From NCBI GenBank assembly GCA_977006965.1, contig OZ345361.1, forward strand, positions 1,674,001-1,738,000: a stretch of 64,000 bases of DNA, read 5' to 3'. The notes beneath the pieces are model-generated. The model was given only the letters and a program-made list of their open reading frames with translations, ran no database searches and was not told the DNA's origin. Origin of the DNA: Phymatolithon calcareum. Its lineage: Eukaryota; Rhodophyta; Florideophyceae; Hapalidiales. This document shows positions 51,977-62,826 of the stretch, one piece after another; position 1 is the stretch's first letter; each line of letters starts with the position of its first letter. A program made the translations under genes and the position numbers.

Positions 51977-52891
51977 TTCACGAAATGCCGTTGCTCGAGA
52001 GTCATCGTCTAATGGGGATTACCAACAGCAGTACTGTAGCATGACTACGTTTAGACATTCGACATTTAAAAGTGTAACGCATTGCAGTGCGCAGGCACAG
52101 TAACTTCTTCATTCGAAAAAGACAGACTTTAGTACATGTGTTACGCCTTTACGAAGTTGAAGCAGTGTATTTCGGCAAATTTTCTTGTTAATGTGAAGAA
52201 AATTGCTCTCTTTAAATGGAGAAATTTTCAATGTCTGCAAGGCCCTCGGTGTTGAACGGAAAATTTTGTCCCCTCGCAGTCCCTGAGCAATTAGTGATGG
52301 GGCACCCAGAACCAGAGCGGCAGTCACATCATGTGACTGCCAATGCACCAAAGCGGAAAATCCACAATGATATATCATAGTAGAGCCAAGTGTACAGCAC
52401 TTGGTTAACGAAGTTTGTTTTATGTACTGTACAGTACGTACTTCATTTATTTGCCTTTTCCCCTTATGGGGTTAGCAGCGCTTACAGTACGTACTAGCCA
52501 TCGGTGCACGGAAGCGGAGCTGGAAGTTGAGCAGGCTAGCGGCTGCGACGTTTTTTCCAAAGATCATAGGGTACAGTAGTTCTTAGCAAACTTTCGTGAT
52601 CTCACTAGTGAACGAATAGGCCAACGATCCTCTATCCAAGTGATGCATAGCAATAATGGTACAGTACTGTATATCTTTACTGCGATGGATCAGTATGTAC
52701 TTTACTTGAGACCAGGCATCGAGTTCGATCTCCATCTCAATTCTTGCCCAATGGAGGGTAAATTTACTGCCGTTTCGCGAATGCTGTCTCACACGGAGAT
52801 GAATTTCACCGTTGAAGGAGATTCTTACCGGCAACCCGGATGTCCAACCCAAGGACAGACTTGTAATGTCCAAGTCTTCAGCTCTGGGCAG

Positions 52892-52924
52892 GAAAAGAAG
52901 GATTTTAAAATTTAAAATCCTTCT
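52892..52924. repeat. 15-bp-arm perfect palindrome
   Basis: AAGAAGGATTTTAAA and TTTAAAATCCTTCTT flank a single A. No target duplication. It could act as a terminator-like hairpin or be an element remnant. Confidence 0.7.
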
Positions 52925-53224
52925 TGCTTACTTGTGATGCAGCCAGATTGGACAGCTGTTCTAGTTCTATCATACTGTAGCAATATTTGACCAGATACCC
53001 CACAAAGTGTCCGTTCTGGCAAGCGACGATTGGTCGATAGGATCTATCAAAATTATTACCTTTTTGATTTTGTCCGCAGGTTTACGCGGGAACTTCCTCG
53101 TTACAGTACGTATACGTAATGGTAGACGTGGCATGGGTTGTTTTGTCCAATGGGAGCTCGTGTTGGCTGCATTCCCAATTCCCAATTCAATTGCGTCACG
53201 CTTATCATAATTTATATACACACC

Positions 53225-53609
53225 GTACAATCAGGGGAATGTTAAGGGGGGGAGAAACGCAGACCCTGTGTCATACCGCTTTTCCAAGATTATCATATAT
53301 CGAGCCCGTTTGAAAAAGAAACATTAGGGCGAAGATCGCATCATAGAAATACCAGAGAAATAAAAGGAAATCATGGGAACATTAGGAGTTCCTAATGTAG
53401 CGGCAGCTCTCGTTGCTCGACTCGTTTCTTGGTAAGAAATAACTAGAATTAAGGTTGGCGTCAAAGCTTTGGCGACAATTTTTGATACAGCGTTATCCTC
53501 ATAAATCGCTATGCACAACGCGCGCCTCGTTTTTATTAGAATGTATGTTACTAAGTGATATGACACCGGGTCTGCGTTTCTCCCCCCCTTAACATTCCCC
53601 TGGTACAAT
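53225..53609. mobile_element. 371-bp inverted-repeat element with 7-bp target duplication
   Basis: GTACAAT at 53225-53231 and 53603-53609 flanks an insert at 53232-53602 with termini CAGGGGAATGTTAAGGGGGG and a 46-bp inverted repeat with about two mismatches (extending to the CAGACCCTGTGTCATACC block). There is no coding capacity. The CAGGG terminus recalls hAT elements, but those make 8-bp duplications and the eighth base here differs between sides, so the superfamily is open. Two ultrashort insertions with the same termini occur at 6141-6159 and 54473-54498. Confidence 0.85.
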
Positions 53610-54465
53610 CTACTCTAGACCAAAAAAATAATATCTTCTCTGCAATTCGGTATCATACTGTACTCTGTTGACCTGCGCTGATCGATCGTTCAAATTTCTG
53701 CAGAAATGCATGAGCTGCAGATCGTATTGTGGCAGAATTAATTCCGCCACACAAATTTGTAATTTAATGACGTCGATCATTAGCAGAGGGAGAGCAGGGT
53801 ATCATAGAAAGTTGTGCATCCCAGATTCATGATTGGAAACGATATGGTTCTTCTCTCCATCATGCTGCTGAATAAAAAAGTCAGCATCTCTGCGAAAACT
53901 ACCATGTTAACGTTATAGACACGGTAATCAACTCTGTCAGTCTATTTAGACTGGAGCTAGAATTGGTTTCCCGTAGCATCGTCTTAGCTAAGAAGGTGGC
54001 GTCGAAGAACAATGCAGTAGCACATCATGTGCTGATGATCAGTAGCTTCCAAAGCCGTGGAAGAAACTCCCTTTGCTTCTAAGATTTTCCAATCACTTTC
54101 CGCAGCGGGGAATGCTGTACGTGTACGCATTTCGACGCAGTACTGTAGTGTATGTAGTTTTACTCACGGCTAGTTTGAAAAACCCCGCGCTATCCCTGAT
54201 TGAACACGACATGTTGAGATCCAGGTGCTTGAACAGTCCTAAAGTACTGCACTGTGTTTAGTCTAATTCTTCAGACTCGTTTTCAACTTCAGAACTAAAA
54301 ACCGCATCTTTAGTTTTCATGAAGACAAGCGTTCCGACATAATCATGCATGCACGATGTGCAAAACCTTGGAGAGGAATCCTAGTCCGAATAAATTTTAT
54401 ATACTGTACTGAAAATTAAAAAAGGTAGTTGATGAGGCAAGAAGCAAGTTTTCGACTATTGCACA

Positions 54466-54505
54466 GTATTGCCAGGGGAAAGTGGTAACTTTCCCCTGGT
54501 ATTGC
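54466..54505. mobile_element. Ultrashort palindromic insertion (26 bp) with 7-bp target duplication
   Basis: GTATTGC at 54466-54472 and 54499-54505 flanks an insert reading CAGGGGAAAGT, GGTA, ACTTTCCCCTG. It is only the two termini with a 4-base loop. Confidence 0.75.
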
Positions 54506-57500
54506 ACAACATCATATATGACATGATACTCTTCTATGAAGCGGAGCAAAATTCTGCGTTGGCAGTTTTTTAAATTTCAAAATGCAAGGGTGCACTGTGT
54601 CGTACAGTAGAATGTTCTATCGATGACCTTGGCGGATTGTGGGCACCGTAATAGCGTTTAAAATATACCGCTCGTACCCTTGCACTGTACCATATTGGAC
54701 GATTTTAAAATGTTCTGACAATATGCTGCTCCCGGGAGCTGTACAGTAGAGGCGTCGTTCTCTGTTCGATATGTGTTGTACCGGAGGATGTGTGCTTGTA
54801 ATGGTCATGCGAAATAAATGTGCAAGTATATGTTCTTGGCTCAGGGGCATATGGATACGTAATGAACCTGAGTTTTCTCCCAAGTATCTTCGAAGCGGTT
54901 GAAAAGGGAAGCAAAACCTTTTAATGGAATGTGGCGGCGAGATCAGGAAGCCGTGAAAGTTGTTGCAGTTCTGTGTCGGAAAAAAGTGTCAATCACTATG
55001 CTTATCATCCTGCCGTCCGTGGGGCTGACGTTTAGGAAGGTTAAGAGCACGGAGCACTCGGGGTGTTGAGGAAGAGAGTATTGTATTTTGCTCTGCATTT
55101 CAGCGCTTCGAGGGCCTATGCATTCTCCGTTCTTCCATATCATTTACGAAGTTGAGAGCTGTTGGTATGCTTCGGTTGAGAGGGTGACTAAAGAGTGATT
55201 CCGAGGTTGTTTTAACAAACTGAAGAAAGACTTGGAGGTGCATCCGGTGTTTGTCCATGAGGAGTACTGTTTATGTCCAAGCCAATTCCATCGCTGATCT
55301 GTTACGCGCGGGACGATGTTGAGTAATGATACAACGAGCAGCATCGCTCATGAAGATGAAGTATGGCAAGAGTGAGACAATGTGCAGTACTTCATTTTTT
55401 TGAAGAAAGAAAGAGCTTTCAAATTGGGGTCACTCCTTCTCGCACACCATAGTGGCCCGCATGTGTCAGGAGCATGGAACGATGGAACGATGTGAGCAAG
55501 TCTAAATACTCGGAATTCTGAATAATCACTCGAAAAAATATGGACAAATAGTGTATCTATCTCGTTGCGGATTGGTACGATTGCCAGAAAGTGCAGTGAT
55601 GATCGTGTAGCTGCGTCCAGTGAGGGCAGTGGAGAGAGAGAGATATTTAAATTTATTTTAGAAGTAGGTAGTACCGCTATGAAAAGCGTATGGGCCCCAC
55701 TTCCCTCGCGTATCGACGAGGAAATCGTCGGCGATTGTCGTGTACGGTCATACGTCAGCTAAAGAAAAGATACCGTTGTGGTATAAACTTTTGTATGAAG
55801 GGGATTTAAGCGGCAAGAAAACCGCCACAGCAAGCTGCTCGTGCCACAGCTCTCACAGGCGGGCAGTGGAGCGGAGGAGAATGGGAAGGATAGGAAGAAG
55901 TTGTCGCAATCTTCCAGAAATAAAGATCTATTTTTGGAAGATACTGACGGCGAATCTCTTTCCGATCCATGCCATTGTCCTCCGCTTCACTACAGTACCC
56001 GCCTGTGAAATGAGCGTGGCACTGTACTATTCTCTATGGTATATGGCAGCCAAGTGCTACTGTGGCTACTGTGAGATTGCCAACGAGAGCAGGATGAGCG
56101 TGTGATGCGGATCTAGTTTGAATATTCGAAAACGCACCGCGGTGTGTTCATAACAATCTGACGTAAAAAGATCGCACCATGTCGCAGCTACTGTAGCACA
56201 GAGGTACTGTAAAGTTGCCTGGGAAGATGCGGACGATGGCAGACGAGCAATGACAGTTCGAGCACATTCGACTGAGATGATCTCCCTGATGTCGAAAAAT
56301 CTCCAGAATACAACGGTGCAAATATACAGATATTCCACTGGAGGCGTCTCTGGAGACTCCCTTTTATGTCGGGTCGAGCAGCGCTCCCAATAACGTTGCG
56401 CACGTAAGGCAATCCTGCCGCAAGTGGCGGATTTGTAAAGGATACGTACGTAACTGAACCTGCACAGAAACGAGCACTTCGGCCGGCGGCAATTTTGTCG
56501 GTTCACTTTTGTTCGCGCCACTACAGTACTGTACTGTAGCGATAACACTCGAGAGGAAAGCGCGGGAACGGTATATTTTAAACTGACTTGAATTGAATTG
56601 TATTGCCGCTTAGATATATACTGTACTGTACATCTGGACGTCAAGATTTGCGCAGTTAAGCACAATCCGCGTTGGCGACCAAGGCCATCACGAACATAAT
56701 GTTCATGTCCAGTGCAGTAAACCAGATGCAACAGCTAATGTGCCAGTACTGTAGCATGATGATGCAGATCATGCACATGCAAACATTTCTGCCTTCAAGT
56801 GCCATGCATGGCCCTACAGTACTGTACTGTACCACCTGCACAAGAAGCGTCACCCAGGCCGCCCACTCGTCGAAACGGCCGTCCTTGGCCCGATATAACT
56901 TTCAAATTTTTGAGCCAGAGGGCGCACGAGACTAACTATTTTTCCCAGCTTACAGTTCCATCATGATGTCCTTGCCGCGTGCGTCCCGCAATACTGTACT
57001 GTAGATGTCTCGATTCGCCCGCTCGTGCGCCGTCCGCCTCCGTGACGAATGCCGTTTGGATTATCCAAATTTGTCAGTAGATGTTGAAAATCAGTTAAAA
57101 ATCGGAACTATATAAAATTAAATCAGAGGAAAGCTGGTGTCACGATATAGTATCATAAGATATGAAATGGCAGTGACGAATCAAACTTCGCACAATTCAA
57201 CGAACGGCTCTTTCAATCGTACCATCTGTTTGACAATCCCGTCCGCGCCACGGAAAGTCACCCTCCCAATCTCAACATCGATGCACTCGTTTGTTTCATA
57301 CATTACTACTCTATTGTAGAGAATAGTACAATACTGCAACTCCTCATCTTTTCAAACATGCATGCCATGATGGGTTACTGTACCGAACAACCCTCTCCAG
57401 CAGTGCCACCTTTTGATGTCGTGCGCACCCGCCAATTGCCCTGCACAACTTCTCCGTCCAACCGACCAGTTGGGAATTTCTCCACATTGGCATCGCTGCC

Positions 57501-57729
57501 TTCTGGCTTGGATCGTCACCTTTGCGTCAAGTCTTCTCCCGCTTGTCCATCACACCCGGGCCGTCCACATTCTCATTGTGTTTGTCTCTCCTCTTCCGTG
57601 GATCCGTCGTTCGTCAACCGCTTGACTCCTCGTGCAGCGACGACTCCTCTCACTACGTAATCTGTGACGCACACACCTTGTTGCACACGACAAGCAAGAT
57701 ATCTACATTACATTGTATGCGTCAAGAGT

Positions 57730-59718
57730 ATGGATCCTTCCTCGCCTCCGGATACTAGCGCGCCCGCGGGACGCCGTAGCGGCGAGCGCACCCGGCACGA
57801 TCTTGTCGATCAAGACAATTCCTTGCAAGACATGTTCTACTCAAATGTCAACACCACCACAAAGCGGCAAACTTCGCATCTACGTTCCTCGTCCGCCACC
57901 ACTCGCACCGCCGCAAAACTTTCCACTGCCGTCGCCAAGGACTCCACATCGTCAGCGGCGAACACCGTCGTGAAATCCCGGTCAACTCGGCCGCCCGTCA
58001 GCGGCAAGATCCGATGTTTGTCGAAAAACAAATCCGTCAAACGAGATAACAAAACCTCCAAGGTGCCCTCTCAACCCGGGAAGACACACAAGAGGGAGAA
58101 AAGGACTCCAACCGACGCGAAGGACACTCCCAAGAGAGAGAAAAAGACCTCAAACACGTCGGAGAACGACGTGGAACTCCACCTCCCAGAACTGGACTCC
58201 ACCCCCGACAGTTCCAAAACCTCCTCCTCTTCCACTGACTGCCAATCGCTCTACCTCCAAACAAGCACCTTCTCCAGTGGTTCCCGCACACATCTATCAA
58301 ACTCTCCCTCCACTTCCCCGCCCTCCACAGGTCCGTGGGGGTCTCGTCCCGCCTGGGATTCCGTCTCCTCCCCCATTCTCTCCGACACCGCCGCCCGCTC
58401 CGTGGACACTTCCCTCTGCACCCCGCCGCCCAAAAACGCGCTTCCCCGTTGCGCCGTCGTGAACTTCCGTCGCGAGGGCGACGTCGTGAAATGGATTCCG
58501 CGAGCACGTGAGAACACCGGCGGCATTGCAGCGCGAGTGCATGATTTCGACGATGCGTTCAAACTTGAGGAATTATCATCCAGAAATTTCGCCATGGCCC
58601 CCCGATATTTCTCCTCCGTTTCCGCCGCACGCATTCGTTTCGATCCTCGTCGTGACAATCCGTTATCGTCATCCTCTCGAAGTGAAGTTGGAAAATGGGC
58701 GGAACGAGTGCGACAACTCAGTAATGGTACACGATCCGTCACCCGACAATTGAATGTCGGGGCAAGTGGTGGACGGGTTTATTTGGGAGCCGCTATAACG
58801 CATGTGAAGAATTCACAAAATGCTACTATGAATACCGTTCGAATGGGAAGTGATCTTTCGAGTGCTGTTTTGAAAGGCCCGCGTCTCATCGAAGAGAGTG
58901 TGGCTTTGAACAGAGTACAACCTGCAGAAGATATTAGTTCTTCTGATAATGACAAGCCTACTTCTCATGTCAAACTGCAGAAAAGGGCTATGCATTGGAC
59001 GAAGAAGAGGTTGTCGGGTATTCTGCAATTACGTCAAAATGGTCAGACACAAGATCGGGGCAAATATTATCCGCCGCAGATGCAAGAGGTGCGATGCAAT
59101 CGTATCAGTCTGAGTGCCGCGGATTTCAGAGCTATTGCAGGCCCGCCGGCTTGGGATACAAGGGATGTGAATATGCGGAAACAGAGTTTGCCACCGATGA
59201 GCACTATGAATCAGGAGGCTCAGTGTAAACCGCGTCGGAAACATAGTCTCCCGAGACGCTTTGCGGTGCCTGACGTTCCATCGTCGGCTCCGGTGGCGAG
59301 ACATGGACGGTCTACCGCGCCCAAGGTTCCGCTCGGGAAATCTTTGTCGCGCTCCGCGCTTGTCAAGTCTCAGACCAGAAAGGTTGTGGCAAGGTCCACG
59401 GCCCATCCGTCGGCTGCTCCGCTGCCGCCGCGGTCTTCGTTCGTGCCTAATACAGCGACGTCGAGTAAGATGGCGGAAAAGGAACATGCGAAGCAGAAAA
59501 AGCGCATCTTGAGAGGATTATTCGGACGTCGTAAACATGACGAGCTTGTGGATTCCAGCGGTGGAGGACAATTTGTTGATGTGGTTGATGATGATATTCA
59601 CGAATCGTATCTCAGAAGGGTGGTCAGTAGTTTGCATGTGCGACGGTCGTCGTTGGCGGTGAAACCCACGTTGAACACTAATGGGGATCAGTATATGCAG
59701 TTCATTGGTAGAACATGA
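57730..59718 (+). CDS. Large basic, mostly disordered protein
   Basis: The 662-residue product is rich in S, T, P, K and R with long low-complexity stretches (KREKRTPTDAKDTPKREKK, runs of S/T). A central more ordered block lies around VKWIPRARENTGGIAARVHD and FDPRRDNPLSSSSR. The C-terminus has a KKRILRGLFGRRKHDE basic helix and an acidic DVVDDD. It has no recognised domain. The ATG at 57730-57732 was chosen; the longer frame adds 22 unlikely residues. Base composition is C-rich in the first third, unlike the rest. Confidence 0.72.
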   Translation: MDPSSPPDTSAPAGRRSGERTRHDLVDQDNSLQDMFYSNVNTTTKRQTSHLRSSSATTRTAAKLSTAVAKDSTSSAANTVVKSRSTRPPVSGKIRCLSKNKSVKRDNKTSKVPSQPGKTHKREKRTPTDAKDTPKREKKTSNTSENDVELHLPELDSTPDSSKTSSSSTDCQSLYLQTSTFSSGSRTHLSNSPSTSPPSTGPWGSRPAWDSVSSPILSDTAARSVDTSLCTPPPKNALPRCAVVNFRREGDVVKWIPRARENTGGIAARVHDFDDAFKLEELSSRNFAMAPRYFSSVSAARIRFDPRRDNPLSSSSRSEVGKWAERVRQLSNGTRSVTRQLNVGASGGRVYLGAAITHVKNSQNATMNTVRMGSDLSSAVLKGPRLIEESVALNRVQPAEDISSSDNDKPTSHVKLQKRAMHWTKKRLSGILQLRQNGQTQDRGKYYPPQMQEVRCNRISLSAADFRAIAGPPAWDTRDVNMRKQSLPPMSTMNQEAQCKPRRKHSLPRRFAVPDVPSSAPVARHGRSTAPKVPLGKSLSRSALVKSQTRKVVARSTAHPSAAPLPPRSSFVPNTATSSKMAEKEHAKQKKRILRGLFGRRKHDELVDSSGGGQFVDVVDDDIHESYLRRVVSSLHVRRSSLAVKPTLNTNGDQYMQFIGRT

Positions 59719-60116
59719 TGTCATCCGAGTATTGTCTATCTTTCTGTCTTTTGCCGTAGAGTCAGGACTCACGGACGTTTTTAGTTCCGATAAAGGGGGA
59801 AAGTAAATATGGAGCGAGAGAAATACTCTCTTCGAGGATCTAAATTCGTATTACATTTGCACAGAGCGTTCATTATTAGTGCTTCCCTTCGCCGATTATA
59901 TATTGTACTTATTGCCTGTTTTCATGGAGTTTCTGTTATGCCAGTTTCGCATATTGACTTATTCATCTTGAGGTGTGTGTGTGTGTGCGGAGAAGTTCGT
60001 CGCTTTGGCGGCTCGATATAGTTGCTTTAAAAAGGAACTTAGAAGGTCAACCTGGTTCACTCATTGCCTCACGTCTTTGCAAGAGTATAATTAACTAAAG
60101 TTCAACAAGCCAACAA

Positions 60117-61148
60117 TTACCACCGTTTCGGCAACTTTTCCAAAGATGAATGTGGAGAGCACTTCTCACCATACCGCACCTGTTGCTCCGCTACGTCTTT
60201 TTCCAACTGTTTTATCCTGTCTGAGAACATAGGATGCGTAGAGAGTATATTCGAAGCCCTACTCTCTTTCCCCGTACTCATCTGTTCAATATCCGCCAAT
60301 CGCTGAAACATCCTCGGGCTCTCAGCCGGATCGTAACATGCATCCGTCATTAGACGTAAGCCAACAATATCAGCCTCTCGTTCCAATTTGCGCGAGTATG
60401 GCAAATCCATGACCAGTCTCACGAGCGTGTTAGTAATGCCACCCAAGTCAACAACGACATACAAAATCAATTGCAGTACAAAAACGATCTTCATGAATGA
60501 TAAGCGTTCTGCCGAATGGCGCAGAAGTGCGTGACTAATCTCATGTCCAAGCACAGCGGCAAGAGCATCATCAGTCGGCGTGGCATCAAGCAAGCCAGAA
60601 AACACGACGATTTTGCCACCGGGTACACAAGCCGCGTTCACAACACCTGGGGCATCAACTACCACAAAGCGCCATTTAAAGCCTTCAAGAAGGTCCGGTC
60701 GATCGGTTTTCACCGCTCGTGCTATACGAACGCCAACAGCACGCACACGACGCGCATGCGGGTGCCATTCTGGCAATACCCGTCCTGGATAACTGTCGAG
60801 CAATTCAGCAAATGCAGCGTCACCCAAGGCTATTTCCTGTTTACGTGAAATATCAATCATGCGTCTGCGGCCTGTGTATGGTGTTCGTTCAAGATGCGCA
60901 ACGTAATATCCGCCACCAAGAAGCGCGACCGCGAGCCCAACGTTTCGCGGACCATTGCTTGCCGTCCCGGGATGCGGGTGGCGAAAATTCTTGTAGCCCG
61001 TCGGTTGCCTTGGTGGTCCTGGAGGAACACGCAGCACTCCTCTGCCGTTCGACAAGGTGCGAGTGAGTGACGATGATTGCAGAGAGGCCCTGATGCGATG
61101 GGTGAAAAGAATAGAAGAGAAGGTTCTCTGGCGAAGGACGCGAAGCAT
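60117..61148 (-). CDS. OMA1: OMA1-type mitochondrial zinc metalloprotease (M48)
   Basis: The 343-residue protein has an arginine-rich mitochondrial presequence, a transmembrane segment near residues 68-84, and the M48 catalytic core: HEISH (zinc ligands and Glu) and EADIVGL (third ligand). The blocks NAACVPGGKIVVFSGLL and STHPMFSDRIKQLEKD are typical of OMA1. It is expected in the inner mitochondrial membrane, processing OPA1-like or stress substrates. It starts at the ATG at 61146-61148. Confidence 0.92.
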   Translation of the reverse strand: MLRVLRQRTFSSILFTHRIRASLQSSSLTRTLSNGRGVLRVPPGPPRQPTGYKNFRHPHPGTASNGPRNVGLAVALLGGGYYVAHLERTPYTGRRRMIDISRKQEIALGDAAFAELLDSYPGRVLPEWHPHARRVRAVGVRIARAVKTDRPDLLEGFKWRFVVVDAPGVVNAACVPGGKIVVFSGLLDATPTDDALAAVLGHEISHALLRHSAERLSFMKIVFVLQLILYVVVDLGGITNTLVRLVMDLPYSRKLEREADIVGLRLMTDACYDPAESPRMFQRLADIEQMSTGKESRASNILSTHPMFSDRIKQLEKDVAEQQVRYGEKCSPHSSLEKLPKRW

Positions 61149-61811
61149 TTTCAGAGGAGAGTTGAAGTCAGTTTTGCAAAATAAGTATCATTTTTTTCAA
61201 AAAGAGCAAAGACTTCTCTGAAGACGAATTAAGAATGTTCGTTCTTCAAGACGATGATCAGTTCCCGGGGAAATGGGGATAGTGCGATAGCAAAGCGTAC
61301 ATTAGGCGGCACCGTAAGTTTAATACCTAAAGGCGGTCCAATCGAAATACAGTTCGTGACGCTGCTTACACTGCATCAAGGATGAAGTGGCTACAGTAGC
61401 CTCTTCACTGCTCATTCCTTAAATTTACTCAGCTGGGGCCAACTTCAAAGTTCTACAGTACCTTCACAGTCAAGGAACAGAACAGAACAGAACAGAGTAT
61501 TGTGCGAATAACACCCCAGCTGGAATCTAACAACGCTATTTACTATTTCTCATGCTCTCTATTGTTCTCTCTACGAAGAATGTCTGCAGATGCGCACTGG
61601 GTCTTGAAATGCGGCATGTGTTAATGACTGATTGATTGCTTGATTGATTGATTGTAAAATATCTTCTTCTTGTTCCTGCAATCCGAACCAGCACCGCCGC
61701 GCCGCGTAATGGAAGGAAGCGTAGGATGACACTGCACGTACGCGCATAGAATATGTAAATCGAAAAATAACAATTATTTTCCTCTCAAAGTTTGCCTCTC
61801 AAAGTTTGCAA
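61149..61811. other. Intergenic stretch with simple repeats
   Basis: It contains (ACAGA)n-like runs (61475-61497) and GATT repeats (61627-61655). No gene seen. Confidence 0.5.
61475..61497. repeat. AACAG pentanucleotide tract
   Basis: Four consecutive AACAG-type units with a short G-rich end. Confidence 0.7.
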
Positions 61812-62282
61812 TTACCGATTGATGCCAAGAATACGAACAGAGTCCATAGCGGGCAATTTCGCAATAAACACAACTGCAAACGCCGCAAAGTTCGCCACAT
61901 GATAGCCAGGTAACGACGGCGGTGTAGATCTTACCGCACACACATACAGCAACAGCACTACAGCAGTGCAGAATTTTCTCGACGGTGTGTTCTGCCAGCG
62001 AGCATCCAATTGCTCCCACCATGTGCGCTTGTCATTAGACGGTGTACTGAGGGCCCAGTAAGTTGGAAAAGGATTCCCCTTAATCCAATGGAAGATAAAG
62101 AAGGTAATAACAGCGTGTAAAATATTCACAATGGTCCACGCATGAAAGTCTTGTACGTGCGGCGCAAGTCCGAGAAGCAATCTAACGCTGCCGACAATCC
62201 CGACGTATACCGCCCAGGCCGCAGGGGCGTTCAACCACTCCACTCCGACATCTGTCGGTTGCGAACCGTGCCCGGCCTGCAT
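61812..62282 (-). CDS. ORMDL: ORMDL-family sphingolipid regulator
   Basis: The 156-residue multi-pass protein matches ORM/ORMDL along its length: VEWLNAPAAW at the N-terminus, WTIVNILHAVITFFIFHWIK, GNPFPTYWAL, TWWEQLD, TPSRKFCTAV and the final AKLPAMDSVRILGINR corresponding to PKLP-VRIFGIN. It is expected in the ER membrane, controlling serine palmitoyltransferase. It starts at the ATG at 62280-62282. The promoter side holds a TTCG tract. Confidence 0.92.
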   Translation of the reverse strand: MQAGHGSQPTDVGVEWLNAPAAWAVYVGIVGSVRLLLGLAPHVQDFHAWTIVNILHAVITFFIFHWIKGNPFPTYWALSTPSNDKRTWWEQLDARWQNTPSRKFCTAVVLLLYVCAVRSTPPSLPGYHVANFAAFAVVFIAKLPAMDSVRILGINR

Positions 62283-62362
62283 GGGGCCGCCTCCCTGCCT
62301 GGGACAAATTACGTTACGACGGCCGCGCGCAACCTGTCAGCGCTGCCTGCTGCCGTCACCCC

Positions 62363-62408
62363 GTTCGTTCGTTTGTTCGTTCGTTCGTTCGTTCGCTCGT
62401 TCGTTCGT
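62363..62408. repeat. (TTCG)n microsatellite
   Basis: About eleven TTCG units with one TTTG and one CTCG variant, upstream of the ORMDL start. Confidence 0.9.
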
Positions 62409-62553
62409 CGACGTCTCGCGTTCGGATACTGTAGTCGTGCTCGACGGACGGCCGCGGAATCCGCTCTCTGGTCCCGCACCTGACCTGACCTGTCCCTCTG
62501 GAAGGAGACGCGTGGGCGGTGCGGTGGTGGTCGACTAGTCAGTCGGGGCGCTG

Positions 62554-62580
62554 GAGTGAGTGAGTGAGTGAGAGAGTGAG
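62554..62580. repeat. (GAGT)n microsatellite
   Basis: GAGTGAGTGAGTGAGTGAGAGAGTG, about six units. Confidence 0.85.
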
Positions 62581-62826
62581 GCAGGGGCATGAGATTGAAA
62601 ACGAATGTGTTGTTTTGGAACATTTTTTCCAACTTTTGTCATATTTATCCTGTTCTGTGGCCGTGGTCAGTACAATGCAAACAAACTGAAAAAAAAACGC
62701 GTCACCACCGTCGAACGCTGTCCCCTGCGCTTATATTCTATTCTATTCCACTAATTCGATGCCTGACGTAGACCGTCAACGCGGGTCGCAACCCCGCCCG
62801 CCTCCGTCTATTTCTTATTCTTAGTC

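Larger units (their letters stand above)
48924..57729. other. Gene-poor 8.8-kb region rich in inverted repeats
   Basis: I found no ORF with a recognisable domain. The region holds the hairpin at 51835-51976, two 7-bp-duplication elements (53225-53609, 54466-54505), the palindrome at 52892-52924 and a cluster of TACTGTA/TACAGTA motifs. One short frame pair (50091-50745, minus) has protein-like pieces such as RSHSILTYGV repeated as RSHSIWTYGG, possibly a decayed element. Confidence 0.6.

Noticed and set aside
56066-56731. 221-residue minus-strand ORF in the gene-poor region
   Set aside because: It crosses several TACTGTA palindromes, has uneven composition and no recognisable domain, and no nearby TATA or splice support.
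59719-60116. GT-rich tract and a 70-residue ORF (59809-60021)
   Set aside because: It is a short A/T-rich intergenic sequence with a GTGTGTG run; no protein-like composition or domain.
61812-62826. A coding role for the TTCG and GAGT tracts
   Set aside because: They are simple repeats in the promoter and intergenic side of ORMDL; frames across them are low complexity.
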